A stretch of DNA of 64,000 nt. Origin: Byssochlamys sp. IMV 00236. Taxonomy: Eukaryota > Ascomycota > Eurotiomycetes > Eurotiales > Thermoascaceae. Where the stretch lies: positions 124,001-188,000 of the forward strand of contig MSJH02000810.1 of NCBI GenBank assembly GCA_001931875.2, given 5' to 3'. Shown one piece after another: positions 46,840 to 58,403 of the stretch; position 1 is the first letter of the stretch; every line of letters starts with the position of its first letter. A program made the position numbers and the translations under genes. The notes below the pieces were generated by a model. It had not been told where the DNA came from and searched no databases. It saw only the letters and a program-made list of their open reading frames with translations.

Positions 46840-48504
46840 TCATATGCTGGACGAAAGTGAGGTAAGTGTGCTAGAAAAGCGATCAGAGAATCCCAGCCAA
46901 GCAGCCACTGTAGAGAAGAATCCCTCGTTATTTCTCGTCCTATCGTTGGTCACAGACAAGAAGGGAGTACCGCCTGAAGCTATTAGAGCGTTGGCAATGA
47001 ATTCCTCCTTTGGCATCTGCCCTCTATCCACGAGCGCTTTGTTATCACTTATCTTGTCCAAGGCTACTTCATACTTGTCCAACTCGTCGACTTTCCGCTT
47101 CGCAAATGCTTCAAGCTCTTCCGTGTTTTCGAAATCTTTTTTACGCCTCGTCCATTCAGAGACGCTTAAAGATCGGCGCAGCTGCGTAAAAGGGAAGCTG
47201 CGTTGGTCGTTGAAGCCAGATGAAAGGAGCATGTGCAACCACATGGCCCCGGAGGCTTGCGACCATTTGACAAGACTGGAGAGCTCTCTTCCTTCATGCT
47301 CCGGCATTTTTGCCTCTTCTTCTTCGAGGACTTGTATGAAGATCTTCAGATACCTGAAATACCTGGCGGCAATCTCGGGCGGCTCATCGCCCTCGCAGTC
47401 CCACGCGCTGTTAACAGGTCTATCCTGGAGGAGCCACCACGGTGCCGAGCCAAACAGCTGGGCAGGTCCGATATATGACCACTCGAGGTCCACGACTCCG
47501 ACAACAGTAAGGTCTTCCCTGCTTCGGACAATCAGATTCGCCAAGCCGAGGTCATCACAAATCAGCTTAAATTTGCAACGGTCATACTTGGCGTAGATCA
47601 ACTCAGGTATCAGGCTTTTTAGAACCTTGAACGCCAAATATTTATTTCTAGCGTCATATAATCCAGCAGCCGAGTTCGGCTGACGAACGAGCTGCTCCCA
47701 ATCCTGCTCGATGACATACTGAAAATACTCGGTCGCCGTTGCGAACCCCTTGTTTCGGTCACCTATTCATTATTTGCTAGATAGTTAACGCACTCAATCA
47801 GAGCAGTAGAAATGGGAGAAAATAAGAGGAAGGTAAAAAGGCGTACCGAAGGTGTCTATCCCCCCATTTTGTAGGATGCTATGTGCCTTAAATGTTAGCG
47901 GTCGTGGCGGTGTAGAGGTTTGGAATTCAGCCTGTGGCAACGGAAGGCTGCCAATATAATCAAAATCGAGCTTGAACAGCTGAAGTAGAAAATTCGCTAA
48001 CTGCCTATAGATGATTTCAATATCACTATCGCTGATATTCTCCTTTATAACTCTGCTAGGACGCTCGGCATTGGGATCCTGGAAGATATCGCTAAGGTTC
48101 ACACCGTCAACAAAGTCCATCATGATGAACAGACCGAGGCCAAGTGGGTTACTGGCAGCGCGTCCCCATGCCTGGACTCTCGGGACGGGAATGGTAATCC
48201 TGTTGCGGATGAGATCTAATGCTGCAACCTCCATGGCAACCTTCTCATCGGCGTATCGGTCACAGACCCTTCCCACTCGAGGGAAACGAACCATCCAGGC
48301 AGTGTTGTCACTGAAAACCATCTTCATGCCGGCATTGAAGGCACCATAGTGAAAGGTACCATCAAGTTGACAGGGAAGCCTGTTGGGATGAAAAGTTGAC
48401 ACCCACTGGCAGAGACGGCCTGTTCTCTGGGCCTCGTTCACCTTGTCAACCCAAAGCTGGCCCTGCATCTCATGGGCAAGATCGATAAGCTCGTTGGTTT
48501 CCAT
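46840..48504 (-). CDS. APH-type phosphotransferase/protein-kinase-like protein
   Basis: Two exons: 48504-47847 and 47762-46840 (1581 nt, 526 aa), phase 1, with an 84-nt intron (GTACGC...GAATAG). N-lobe features include AGMKMVFSDNTAWMVRFPRV and EVAALDLIRNRITIPVPRVQ. The hinge is LFIMMDFVDGVNLSDIF. The catalytic-loop equivalent is LICDDLGLANLIV, with C-D-D in place of the usual H-x-D and with the Asn kept; the metal-binding motif is VVDLEWSYIGPA. This is the aminoglycoside phosphotransferase-like fold that is very expanded in moulds, where substrates are mostly unknown. The first exon ends inside GIDTFG. No targeting signal is seen. It begins the minus-strand accessory block. Confidence 0.83.
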
Positions 48505-50144
48505 GGCATCGGAAAGGCTTCAATGATTGAGGTTGAGTGAGCTGGTAGGAAAAGGGGCGGTCGACGAATGCCTTGCAGTGATGGGTACAGTACCGCGCCA
48601 AAGGAATCTATGATTACAGAGCAGTTTCCGAAGTTCGTAGCGTTCATGCTAACTTACAGGTTAAACTTCGTTGCACTCTGTAGATGCGATGAAGACGCGT
48701 TTGATTTGATTAGCGCGACTGCACAGAGTCGTGACCTAAGCGGTCCAGGAGGCGTGCGGAGAGAGTTGAGGTCTGGAGTGATACTTAATACTTGAGTTCA
48801 GTCGATGGCTGGAAAGGCACAGTCAGGACGTTCTAACCGCAAACGGTTGTCGAGAAGAGATGGGAACGATGTTTAATTCTGTCCTGGTGTACTAAACTCA
48901 TTCTTTTTTGGTATCGCATCCTATAATATCACCCTGGTATGCTGAAGATGGAATGTTTGGAGGACTGATGGGGCGCGAAACGCGGAATCACGTAGGTACT
49001 TAGGTAATTACTTACTTTACTTAGGGTAGATACCTAGGAGCTTAGCTTCTTCCACCTCATCAAACGTTCTAGTAGGGTATTAGCAACTGTGAAAGCAGAC
49101 TTTGAGCCACTCAAGATGGACGCGGTTAGATGGAGAATTAACACAACACATACGACAAGAGGGTGTGGAAAATAGGGCTTCCCGTCAGCTCAGAAACCGA
49201 ACATTCTAATAAGCCCTTTAGAACTGTGAAGTTCCTGAACTAACAATAAGAAGGCTCTTCAAGTAATTGTAGGTAAAATAAGTAAGAATTAAGGGATTTT
49301 ATCTTCAGAGATGAAAAAATACTTATATAGCAAGGTAAGATTAGTTATTATCCGATAAGGTAAGACCGCACCATTATGACATATCGAAATAATATTAGTA
49401 TTTGATAATGTTCTTCTATAAATTGATATTGTTTCCTTACATTGTCTTTTATGCGATACTTTGGATACTACTTCTACAAGCTTTATTATAGACATTCAAC
49501 TCCTAGTAATTAATCATACCTCCTCTCTTGGATACTCCCTTGTGCCCATGATCGTCAGCAGGTACCATGAGCCACGGTATAAATTCTCAGTAAGGCAAAT
49601 GGAAACGCACAAATCCTATATGAGAATCCGTCATGGTTCTAAGGTTATCCATGATATCCATACAAGCAAAAAAAAAAATTCATTCTTTCTCTCTTGTCCG
49701 GCTTAGTGACTGGATTCCTGAATTATCAGGAACGGATGAGATGAGGTTCAAGATAGTGGTTGCTAACGCAACAGTTGCAATCCTGGGAACTGTATTGTCC
49801 CTCGACCCTTGTAGTGGCTTCAATTCGGAAGTGGGTAGGGTATAAGTTGGTCAGAACTCGGCGCATCCTTTCTCTCTAAGAGCTCAGGGAATGTAATGTA
49901 TAACTGGAGCAGTGCTACTACGAAACGATAAATCCTCCCTAGGGTTTCCAGATCATCCAGAGATGTTCGCTCATCGCCAGTGTCCTCGACGAGACTCCTG
50001 TCTGGAAATGTGTATCCCAGGGTATTGCGCTCAATTCTGGCAGCTTAATTGTGGTTTATAGTCTAGAATAACTCGCTTTGGGGATCACCACTCGCTAATA
50101 TCGCCTATCTATACACTCCCAACTAGGAATAACTAGTAAGCCCC
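48505..50144. other. AT-rich intergenic region in the accessory block
   Basis: About 1.6 kb: promoter of the phosphotransferase gene and 3' flank of the Zn2Cys6 gene. ACTTA/TAGGTA-type repeats occur near 48990-49040, and 49190-49480 is notably AT-rich. Short frames lack support. Confidence 0.45.
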
Positions 50145-51812
50145 TCATCTAATATTCCTTTGGAGCCTCACGACGCTCAGCGGCCATGCCATTAGTTCGG
50201 TTAATTCAGGGCTCCCGAATTCGGCTATTAGAGTATGGATCTTCTCAATTTCCATGCCAAAGTTCTCTCCGAGATACCAGAGATTGTCCAATAGGGCAAG
50301 GAGGAGATATAAGTGTGCAAGGATAACAAACGATAAGCCGACGGTCATATCAGGAAGATTGTCCGGATCTAGCGACGAGACAAAGGCTTCAGGAATAAGA
50401 TGCGGCCAGGATGCAACAGCCGCATCTTCTATCTCGGCTTGGGTATCATGATCAGATGAGCGCGGTTCTACTGGTTGTAGTCGAAGAACATATATGGTTC
50501 GCATATACATGTCTTCAACCACAGCAATGGTCTGATCTTGTGCCACACAGATCGGATCTAGCGGGATGTTCCAGTTGGCCTCAACTCTGGGGTTCGAGCC
50601 AGGAACGTCACCATGGACTGAGCTCATTGCTTGCTGAGACTCCAGGCATTCCCTTAACTTTGAGATAGCTCGCTGCGCACCGAACACAAATGCAGAGAGA
50701 CTTTCCGATAGTACGTTACCAGGCAGCGAATTCCCAAGTACTGGTTCCGGCTCGACTAGCTTCCAGTCATCGTTGGCATTGTTGAAAATCAGGAGAGGTC
50801 TTAATCGGCCTAATTTGAGGTTATTCCAGGAATGTTGCACAATTGAACCAACACCACGCACTAGTCGGAGCCAGTGTATTTGAGGTCTGTCGGCAACCTT
50901 AGAAGGGCCCATGAAAATGGAGTCCCGTGTCGGAGAGTGCCGTGAGGTGCGAGAAAGTGGATCAGGTGTCTCGACTCCGAGAGAAGCAAAAGCAAAAGCA
51001 GCGACCAGCATTGATCCCGCAAATAACACTTCCGCATTTCGGTTCGCGGTAGCCGCCAATATCTGCTGGAGTCCTTGTAAACCCTTCTGATGGTGTTCAA
51101 TCAGAGCTGGCAACTCAGCAGTGTCTGTGGCCACGGATCTTGGATCAATTGATTCGTTCAAAGACGATTTGCAAATGTGAGTATCCGTCAACCTATGCTT
51201 GTCTGACTTGCGTGATTTCAATATATGTAGGCCGGCTAGTGCCAGAACTAAGTGCATTAGAAAGGCGTTCTCACTAGCGAGATCTGGAATGACACGCTCC
51301 CAGACCACGAGTTTGCGAGGATTCAGACTCAAAGATCTCGAAGTGTGTAAGATGTAGTGCTGCAGGAGATTCAAATCTCGCATATGCAGGCCGCTCCTAA
51401 ATTCGTCGTCTGGGTCAGATGTTCTCGTGGGAGCCGCATTGAAATCTAGCGGACAAAGGGGACCCGCATGTAAATTTGGCAGCGTCCCCGAATTGGTTGC
51501 GTCGTGAGATACTGTATCGCGACCGCGAATGTGGTGTTGTCTCGTCTGTGGACGCGGAAAAATACATTCATCTCCTCGAAGGGAGCAAGCACCACAGATT
51601 GGCCGTTCTTCATTACACTGTGTCCATGAGTTCGTGTCCAAAGGAAATAGAGCTCTTGGAAGATTTCCCACTACCTTGACTCGGCGATTCTTGCATGCAA
51701 AGCAACCATTTCTCGATTTGGTATGGGCGACACGTTGCTTCAGACGAATGTGCGGCCTGGGCCCCGAAGGTGAGAGGGGATCTGTAGACTCCTGAGACCC
51801 GCTGCGTGCCAT
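50145..51812 (-). CDS. Zn(II)2Cys6 transcription factor (Upc2-like fungal-specific regulator)
   Basis: Two exons: 51812-51675 and 51617-50145 (1611 nt, 536 aa). The 57-nt intron sits inside the zinc cluster. Spliced, the motif is GCFACKNRRVK followed by CNEERPICGAC and SLRGDEC, with spacing C-x2-C-x6-C-x6-C-x2-C-x6-C, the canonical binuclear cluster. The intron has no stop and is a multiple of three, so a retained form would insert 19 residues in the cluster. The C-terminal part has LNLLQHYILHTSRSLSLNP and AFLMHLVLALAGLHILKSR, like regulators related to sterol uptake factor Upc2. It should bind DNA in the nucleus. The start is the ATG at 51812. It lies 458 bp downstream of the RTA1-like gene on the same strand. 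Confidence 0.88.
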   Translation of the reverse strand: MARSGSQESTDPLSPSGPRPHIRLKQRVAHTKSRNGCFACKNRRVKVVGNLPRALFPLDTNSWTQCNEERPICGACSLRGDECIFPRPQTRQHHIRGRDTVSHDATNSGTLPNLHAGPLCPLDFNAAPTRTSDPDDEFRSGLHMRDLNLLQHYILHTSRSLSLNPRKLVVWERVIPDLASENAFLMHLVLALAGLHILKSRKSDKHRLTDTHICKSSLNESIDPRSVATDTAELPALIEHHQKGLQGLQQILAATANRNAEVLFAGSMLVAAFAFASLGVETPDPLSRTSRHSPTRDSIFMGPSKVADRPQIHWLRLVRGVGSIVQHSWNNLKLGRLRPLLIFNNANDDWKLVEPEPVLGNSLPGNVLSESLSAFVFGAQRAISKLRECLESQQAMSSVHGDVPGSNPRVEANWNIPLDPICVAQDQTIAVVEDMYMRTIYVLRLQPVEPRSSDHDTQAEIEDAAVASWPHLIPEAFVSSLDPDNLPDMTVGLSFVILAHLYLLLALLDNLWYLGENFGMEIEKIHTLIAEFGSPELTELMAWPLSVVRLQRNIR

Positions 51813-52270
51813 TGCAGGTTGCTTAAGTATATAAAATGGACAATACGATGTGGACTAGTATCAGGAAAGGTGGGTCGTTCAGTATTTTATATGTGAGGAA
51901 CAACAGCAGAAGAATGAATGAATGATTTCAGGTCGAGAAAGTGACTGGAAGGTGTAAGTAAGTACCTCGGCGGAATTTCCCGCAATTTGATTCGCGGGCC
52001 ATTTCTTGATCCACTTGCAGAGATTGTACTGTATAGTATGCTCATAACTACCTACCTATGTATCTCACTCGAGCATATATAACTTGAACTTGAATGTTAA
52101 GCAATGTGCGAAAGAATGAAACAAATCTATTTGTGTAACCGACTTCGTCGCCGTCTGCTTCCTAATAGCTATAGCCGTCCTTAGAAAATCTTTCCCAATT
52201 GCAAGCCGCAAAAGGTGATGAGAAGAACTGCCGACAAATGGGATAAAAGGGGAAAAATAAATGGAATATT
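51813..52270. other. Spacer between RTA1-like and Zn2Cys6 genes
   Basis: 458 bp between tandem minus-strand genes: terminator of the RTA1-like gene and promoter of the regulator. No other gene is seen. Confidence 0.45.
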
Positions 52271-53310
52271 CTATTTATGTATCTGTCGGCTCGCGAGGCT
52301 TGCCTCTGGAGGAGCAAATTCGTCATCCACTGATGTGAGTCGAAGCCCACTATCCCGCTGATTATCAAACCGACGGTAAAAGGTACCAGGATAAACAACG
52401 ATCAAGACGATACCACTTAACGACATGAGGCAAGCATCGAAAATATATAACAGGTATTCTCTGTGCATGATGAACCCATCGTTTCCTTCAACAAACTCCA
52501 CGACTCGAAAGACCGATCGCACTAGGATGAGGAAGCAGGCAGCATAGAGAGCCCACATGAGGGACTCCCATGTTATTTGGCTTTGGAAGCCATGAGATCC
52601 CACACTCGGAGGAACATGATCATACCGCGGCCATTTCTTCATTCGCCAATGAAATAAAGCGGACACGTAGACGAAGAAGCCGAAGAATACGAGCTGAATC
52701 ACCAGGCCACCAATCACAATATGAGCACCAGCTTTCATAGCAGACAATGTTCCAGCGGCCATATAACCACCGCCTATTTCCAATCAGTACTCAGAGGTAT
52801 GGAAACCAAAACAGATCGCCACAAACCTCCACATTGCAGAAGGAACGAGATGACATCACCAACAACGAAAATCTTCGTCAGGAACCGGACCGGAACGATG
52901 GATTTGTCTTCTGCGTCGAGTTTGGTAATGGTCCGACCGAGTGTCATATATATGGAAGCGGCGAACAGCGGTGGTGCAACCAGAATCAGCATCGTTTGAA
53001 CGATATACGGGCCAAGTGCTGTTGTGTCGAAATGTGAAAAGATGCGAGCAATATAACCGGCACATTCGACTGACAAAGCCCTAGGTGTTAGGCCATGACT
53101 TATGTTAAAGATGGGTTGGGAAGCTTCGTGCTCACATAACAAGCCCACAACGAATGGGATAAAGAAGAAGGTGCGGTTTCGGATCAGTCTGATAAGATGT
53201 AGAACGGAGAGAAATAGAAAGATCCCGGCAAAGACTACAGCTGCTGGAATGGAGGGTGTATAACGATAGAGAGCGTAATCGATTCTGCCATCACGATTAG
53301 TAGCAGACAT
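52271..53310 (-). CDS. RTA1-like seven-helix membrane protein
   Basis: Three exons: 53310-53136, 53069-52827 and 52773-52271 (921 nt, 306 aa). The start MSATNRDGRIDYALYRYTPS precedes the first helix (IPAAVVFAGIFLFLSVLHLI). Splicing creates FECAGYIARIFSHFDTTALG, the family's signature region. Further blocks are YIVQTMLILVAPPLFAASIY, FLTKIFVVGDVISFLLQCGG and, in exon 3, HIVIGGLVIQLVFFGFFVYV, RSVFRVVEFVEGNDGF and EYLLYIFDACLMSLSGIV. About seven hydrophobic helices fit the RTA1/Rsb1 family, which is linked to lipid movement and resistance to sterol-type and other toxic lipids. The exact substrate is unknown. An in-frame TTG start further upstream was rejected. The tail EFAPPEASLASRQIHK is cytosolic-looking. 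Confidence 0.87.
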
Positions 53311-53945
53311 GGCAGGAAACTGAGACACCTCCAGAGGAGTGCAGTGAGAAGAAGGACTGACTGTGGGATTAATTATTGGGCGAATTCTAGCATTATGTAT
53401 TTCAATATTAATATCCACGAGTTGTGGTACAGAACTAGGGGTGAACGTCAAGAGGCCTTGTTTACGGTGTTAATGCGAGAATACGAGAATACTTACAAAG
53501 TACGAGAATACGAGAATGCGAATCCATACGCTAAATCGTACTTAGCATCGCCCACTCGCATCGCGGCTTCAAGTAAGAGTAGATACTAGACTCTTACGCT
53601 AGATAGATTAGGTTCCGTGTTGGTGTTCGGGAGCTTGGCCTTACTTATTCCGTCTCACGCTAGTCATAGATGAAGTTCCTTGCTCTATCGTAGATCCATT
53701 AATTATCATATTCATCCCACATTACCATACACCATAGTTGGTGGATTGTATGACGGGAAGGTCGGTTCTACACGCTAGATTTTGAAATAGACGCACAGAA
53801 TACTAAGAAAGACGTATCATGCACACTTGAACTAGTGAAATTTACGTTATATAACCGGACCATATTACTTCCCAGAGGGGCCACAAGACACGAATAACGA
53901 TATAAAAATAATAGTCCATATCCCGGACACCAAGTCCAGGGTGAC
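53311..53945. other. Spacer with short repeats, GH78 / RTA1-like
   Basis: About 635 bp between tandem minus-strand genes, holding the RTA1-like promoter and the GH78 3' flank. A four-copy CGAGAATA repeat is near 53475-53523. Confidence 0.45.
53475..53523. repeat. CGAGAATA direct repeats
   Basis: Two pairs of CGAGAATA-type units (GCGAGAATACGAGAATAC and TACGAGAATACGAGAATG) separated by eight bases, upstream of the RTA1-like start. They could be regulatory or simple duplications. Confidence 0.6.
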
Positions 53946-56511
53946 TTATGACAGTTGTTGAAACCTGAAGGTCGAACCCCCGTCCAGCTCGAACACCATA
54001 TCCGTCAAAATGGCAGACGCATTTCCCGAGACTTTGTACTGTAGTCTTTCCACGGTGGTATTGGCCGGTCGCAACGGTAGATGCACTCGGCCTTGCGTAC
54101 CTGCAGGGCCGGAAACTTGCATTGTAAGTTTGTCTTTGGCATCATAAGACCACTTGACTTCCACGACCCCGTTAGGAGTTGGATGGCGGCCCTCAGCCCA
54201 TGAAAGCCCGAGAGTCTGCGGTCTGACCTGCCACGTACGGAACCCGGCTTCCACAGGCTGAATGCCCAGGACATGCTGGCTCAGCACAGCTGTAGGTCCC
54301 GAACTCCACGCGTGGCAGAGAGATGTCGGATTTCCAAGACCGGGTGTGCCGTCGGGCAAGAGTGTTTCCCAGAAGCAGCCTGTATAGTTGGTGGCGGCGG
54401 GGTCAGCCATGGGGGCCCAGGTTGAGGTAAGCAGGTGCAGCGCAGTAGTGGCATCATGAGCGTGAAGCGCAGCCCTCAGATGGTAGCCTGACGCGTAGGG
54501 TGAGACCTTCTGTGCGAACCCAGCGCTCACACTGGCATTGGAGAAGGCGAGTGGACGACCGCCGGCGGGGAGGAAGAGTTCGCTTCCCATGGCCGATAGA
54601 ACACCGGCGGCGGATCGGTTACCATGTCCTGTCCCAGGGATATTGGCAAGAATGGCGAAGGAATTAGCGTCCTGGGCGAGGATATCCATGTTTGAGAGCG
54701 AGAGTCCGTAGGCACCGAGTTTGTCATTCCAAAAATGGGTGTTGATCGCATCACGGAGCTCACGTAGACGGGTCTCGTAGATCGTCACATTCGCAATACC
54801 CGCGGCAGACAGCAACGGCAAACACTGCTGCAGGGCGAAGGCGTAGACAGCATTGAAAGTCATGACCATGCCTGATTGCGCTGGGTCGTAGTAGTTCCAG
54901 CCACCGGCCATGACTGCATTGGAGATGTTGAGAAGTTTACTCGAAGGGATGCCCTTTTGAACGGGTACCGTCTGTGAATCTGCCCAGTCCAGCAACCGTA
55001 TAATCCGAGGTGCCCAGCGTGTCGCAAAAGCGGGCTCCGCGGTCATCAAGTAGTAATCGGCCATGGATACCGGCAGTAAAAACGAGTAACCGATCAGACC
55101 CGTGATGTCAGACTCGATATCCTTGGTGCGCGGTGCTTGCTGGACCTTGGCCGTTGGTGCAAAGAAACCCGGGGTTAACTGGAAGGAACCCAGAAGCTCG
55201 ATGGTTCCGTTGATGAACTCTCTGCCATTAGTACTGGCAAAAGACGAGGCAGCACTCATTTCCAGATCACCAGCATAGGCAATTCGATCTCTCTTTGACC
55301 CATCTACACTCACAGAGAGTGGATTAGTACCAAGGAGGAAGTCTTTCAGCGCAGATTTGTCCGTCAAGGAGGAGGTATAAATTTCCTGCCTGCCGCTCGT
55401 CAAGGAGACGTTTGTGTAATAAACCTCTTGACCGAACGAGGCACCTAGGCCAAAGGACCCCGAGAAGGAAGAGGTTTGAGAGAATTGCAAGACTTGGGTG
55501 CCATTGATAAACACCGAGATATCGGTCATATTGACGTTGGTAGTAACATAGTGCCAGGCACCAAGTGTGACAGATGAATTCAACTTCATTGAAGAAAGAG
55601 CGGGCGACTCTCGTTCTGTCGAGCCTGCGTGAGCGGAGATCGAGCGATGCACTGCATCGATAAAAATATAAATGCCGCTGCCCAGTGTGTCGCTTAGCAC
55701 AGTGAATCCAAACCCACTGACTATTGGCTTAGCAGAAAAGGTTAGGGTATACTGCATTAAGAACGAGGCCAGCTCACTGCCCATCCAGGGCTGGGGTGCC
55801 ACGCTATCGACAAAGGCTCCATCCGCAGTGATTCTCCAGAATTCTGGCAAGGAACCAGCAGATAACTCGGTAAGCTGGATAGTCCGCGCTCCAGTTTGCC
55901 AGATACGAGCCAGCTCCGGGTCCGAGCAGTTGAACGATCCAGGAAGCTGGCTAATGGCGGTGGTATCGGTGGTTGGAATGAGTCCGATATGGGATAGTTG
56001 GAGTTCACCGGCAGTGGAGAGGTTGAGCTTCTGATACCGGAGACCGCCTTGAATGAGACGGCTCTTGTGCGGGCCCGTCGCGGTGATATTGTAGCGGTTC
56101 ACACGGTAAGTATCCATTGCCGCTGCGAGGGTCAATGGCCCATCCCCCTGCATGTAGGTCATCAGTCTGGGTCATAGCAAGAAGGCTCCAAAACGCACGA
56201 AATCAACATACCATGTACGAATCTAGGAGACTGAGAGTCTCACTATAGGTCATCTCCAAGCGACTAGTGTCTCCCTGACACTGGGATATTTGAAATGTAG
56301 GAATGCCCTCAACATCTTTTCCGTAGTCTAGGATGATGATCGACGGATTGGAGCCGTCCGAGGATAGTCTCAGGACGAAGTCATCATGGACGGGAACCAC
56401 ATACGTATGATTGTTCTGTGTCCAGGTTGATGGCTTGTAGAAGTTGTGTGTGCTTGCTCCAACCACGGCAGCCACCACACCTGATACAGCCAGATATCTT
56501 GCTAGCCACAT
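53946..56511 (-). CDS. Secreted GH78-type alpha-L-rhamnosidase
   Basis: Two exons: 56511-56212 and 56147-53946 (2502 nt, 833 aa), phase 0, with a 64-nt intron whose acceptor is ATGCAG; the nearer CCCAG puts the frame out. Residues 1-19 (MWLARYLAVSGVVAAVVGA) are a signal peptide. A beta domain precedes a LamG/concanavalin-like insert (about residues 252-342; SSVTLGAWHYVTTNVNMTDI, VFINGTQVLQF). The six-hairpin catalytic domain has DGSKRDRIAYAGDLEMSA (near 380), AVMAGGWNYYDPAQSG, YAFALQQCLPLL, YTGCFWETLLPDGTPG and LCHAWSSGPTAVLSQHVLGI. A C-terminal beta domain follows. Many N-glycosylation sequons are visible. Family members release L-rhamnose from plant polymers and glycosides. Substrate here is inferred, and related six-hairpin activities cannot be excluded. 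Confidence 0.85.
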
Positions 56512-58403
56512 AGTCGGAAAGAGATGAGGAGGCAGATCCGCACAATGCGTGCAGTTCAAAGGCGGACCGGCGTCTTATATCTTTTTTTCCTGTCTCCCGG
56601 GAAAAGGAGTTGTGATCGGCATTGGGACGTACCCCTCGTAGTAAACAAATGAGGCCAAAGGGTAGTGCGAAGTTGGCGTGGCTTGCGTCCGGATCTGATT
56701 ATCCCAAAAGCCGTGGAGTGGACTTTGAACATTCATCAGGGTCACCCGCCATTAGCTCACTCGCGGAATGACGTTAATTAAGAGTGCGCACTACTTATAC
56801 ACTGAAGTATATAAAAGTACCACCGAGTTAGTTCGAAGCAAGTTTAGAGTATGACGGTGCGCAATCAACTAGTTACTAGTAGGTAAACTGCTTGTCGTGC
56901 GGCCATTACCCCACCGAAAATACGAATACATATATATGAATCCGAATATACGAGAGGGCGATACTAAATATAGATTATCTGGGTGTCAGATTTGGCCGTC
57001 TAGAAAGTGGATCCATATATTGAGTAGTTAGGCGTGGTACCGAGAGTATTTCTAACCATTCGTGCATAAATAAGTGGTTGTATTGAGCAGTATATCCTAA
57101 AGATCCACAGACTCGATCAACCCCAAAGAATTCTGCTATTTTTTTGGACCCCATAGGCCCTAGACTCTAGAGTCGGTCTCCTGCCACTACTAGTTGGTAG
57201 TTGTTGGAGACCTCCCTCTTGGTCCGTCTGGTCGCCCTCGCTTACGGCTTGGTATAGCTCCAGTTCTACATAAAAAGTATTCGTGATGCCGCGTCTGTAT
57301 ATAAGTCGCACAGATCCTCTGGATACTTGCAATCCAGGATTTCCACCCCCTTTGTCATTAGTTAGCCAGCCAGGTGCTAGTTAGCTTAGGAATTATGAGC
57401 GCGCCAATAGTGAAAGTGTGTAGGCTACAAGATTGCAATAATAAAGATAAAATAGGACCTTTAAGAGAAAGCCAGCATAAGTAAGATGCGAGCATCATGG
57501 GGCAAAATCAATGGGGAACTTCCGCGAGGTGAGTTTTCGCAGTCACTAACCTAGGTAGTTAATAACGAGTACTCAAATCGAGTCTTGTTGAATTAACTCG
57601 TTATTAGTGATTGTGAGCTGGGGAGGTACAACGCGCTCCCCTCAGTGTCTGCCCCTCGATATATAATTCCCTGAAAAGCTTGCCGGACTAAAACCTTTTT
57701 ACATCTCTCTCAAGATCAGCCACAGACTCCCTTATCATCTATATATTTTGTGTGAGATAAAACGGCCGATCAAAGTCTTTTATCGAGGCCCTCTATACCT
57801 TTTACAAGATCACCTTTACGCCTTCTCACGAAGCATGCAGTACCGCTTTGCACCGTCTGGTCCTGTCTCATCCTCTATATGCCATCTGGACGAGACAGCA
57901 GCAAATCCAAGTCATCGGTCGGGATTCTGCACTACATTTTCCACATCAGGCCTACTCATTTCTTCTCAAGTCAAATATTTCCAAGGAGGTAGAATGCTTG
58001 GACGAAAGTGCCTTTACGATACCGACAACAGAGTATAGATCATGACAAAATCTCCAGAAATATTGGGAACTGACTTATGTCCAGAAAATCTGCTCTGCAA
58101 TTATGGCATCGATATATAAAAACCATTTCTCGTGACAGCAGTAAATGCTATCTTTTCTGACAAAGGGGAAAGTATATTTCGGAGATTCATATGATTTTTC
58201 TCTCGTGGTCATTTTCTTTTTAACCGCCGACTTTATATTTGATCGGGTGCCCGTGGGTTCTCAAAAAGTGTTCTGAGACAGTGGCAAATAGCATACAATA
58301 CACTCTTGCAGGGAAGCCTATTTAACGGATCAAGGCGTGCTCTCATCTCACAAGATGGAGACAATATTTATATCTCATTTATTCAGAACAACCACGCAGA
58401 TAA
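56512..58403. other. AT-rich intergenic region upstream of GH78
   Basis: About 1.9 kb. It contains the GH78 promoter and AT-rich DNA. A plus-strand frame at 57748-58038 has some protein-like composition and could be part of the decayed gene to the right, but I cannot align it. No intact gene is seen. Confidence 0.45.

Noticed and set aside
46844..47596. 250-codon plus-strand open frame
   Set aside because: It is antisense to the phosphotransferase exon, which has clear family motifs.
53311..53451. N-terminal extension of the RTA1-like protein
   Set aside because: The extension starts at TTG and lacks hydrophobic or conserved character; the ATG at 53310 fits the family start.
57748..58045. 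Two overlapping plus-strand frames of 96 and 65 codons
   Set aside because: No start context, domain or splice link; at most part of the nearby decayed gene.
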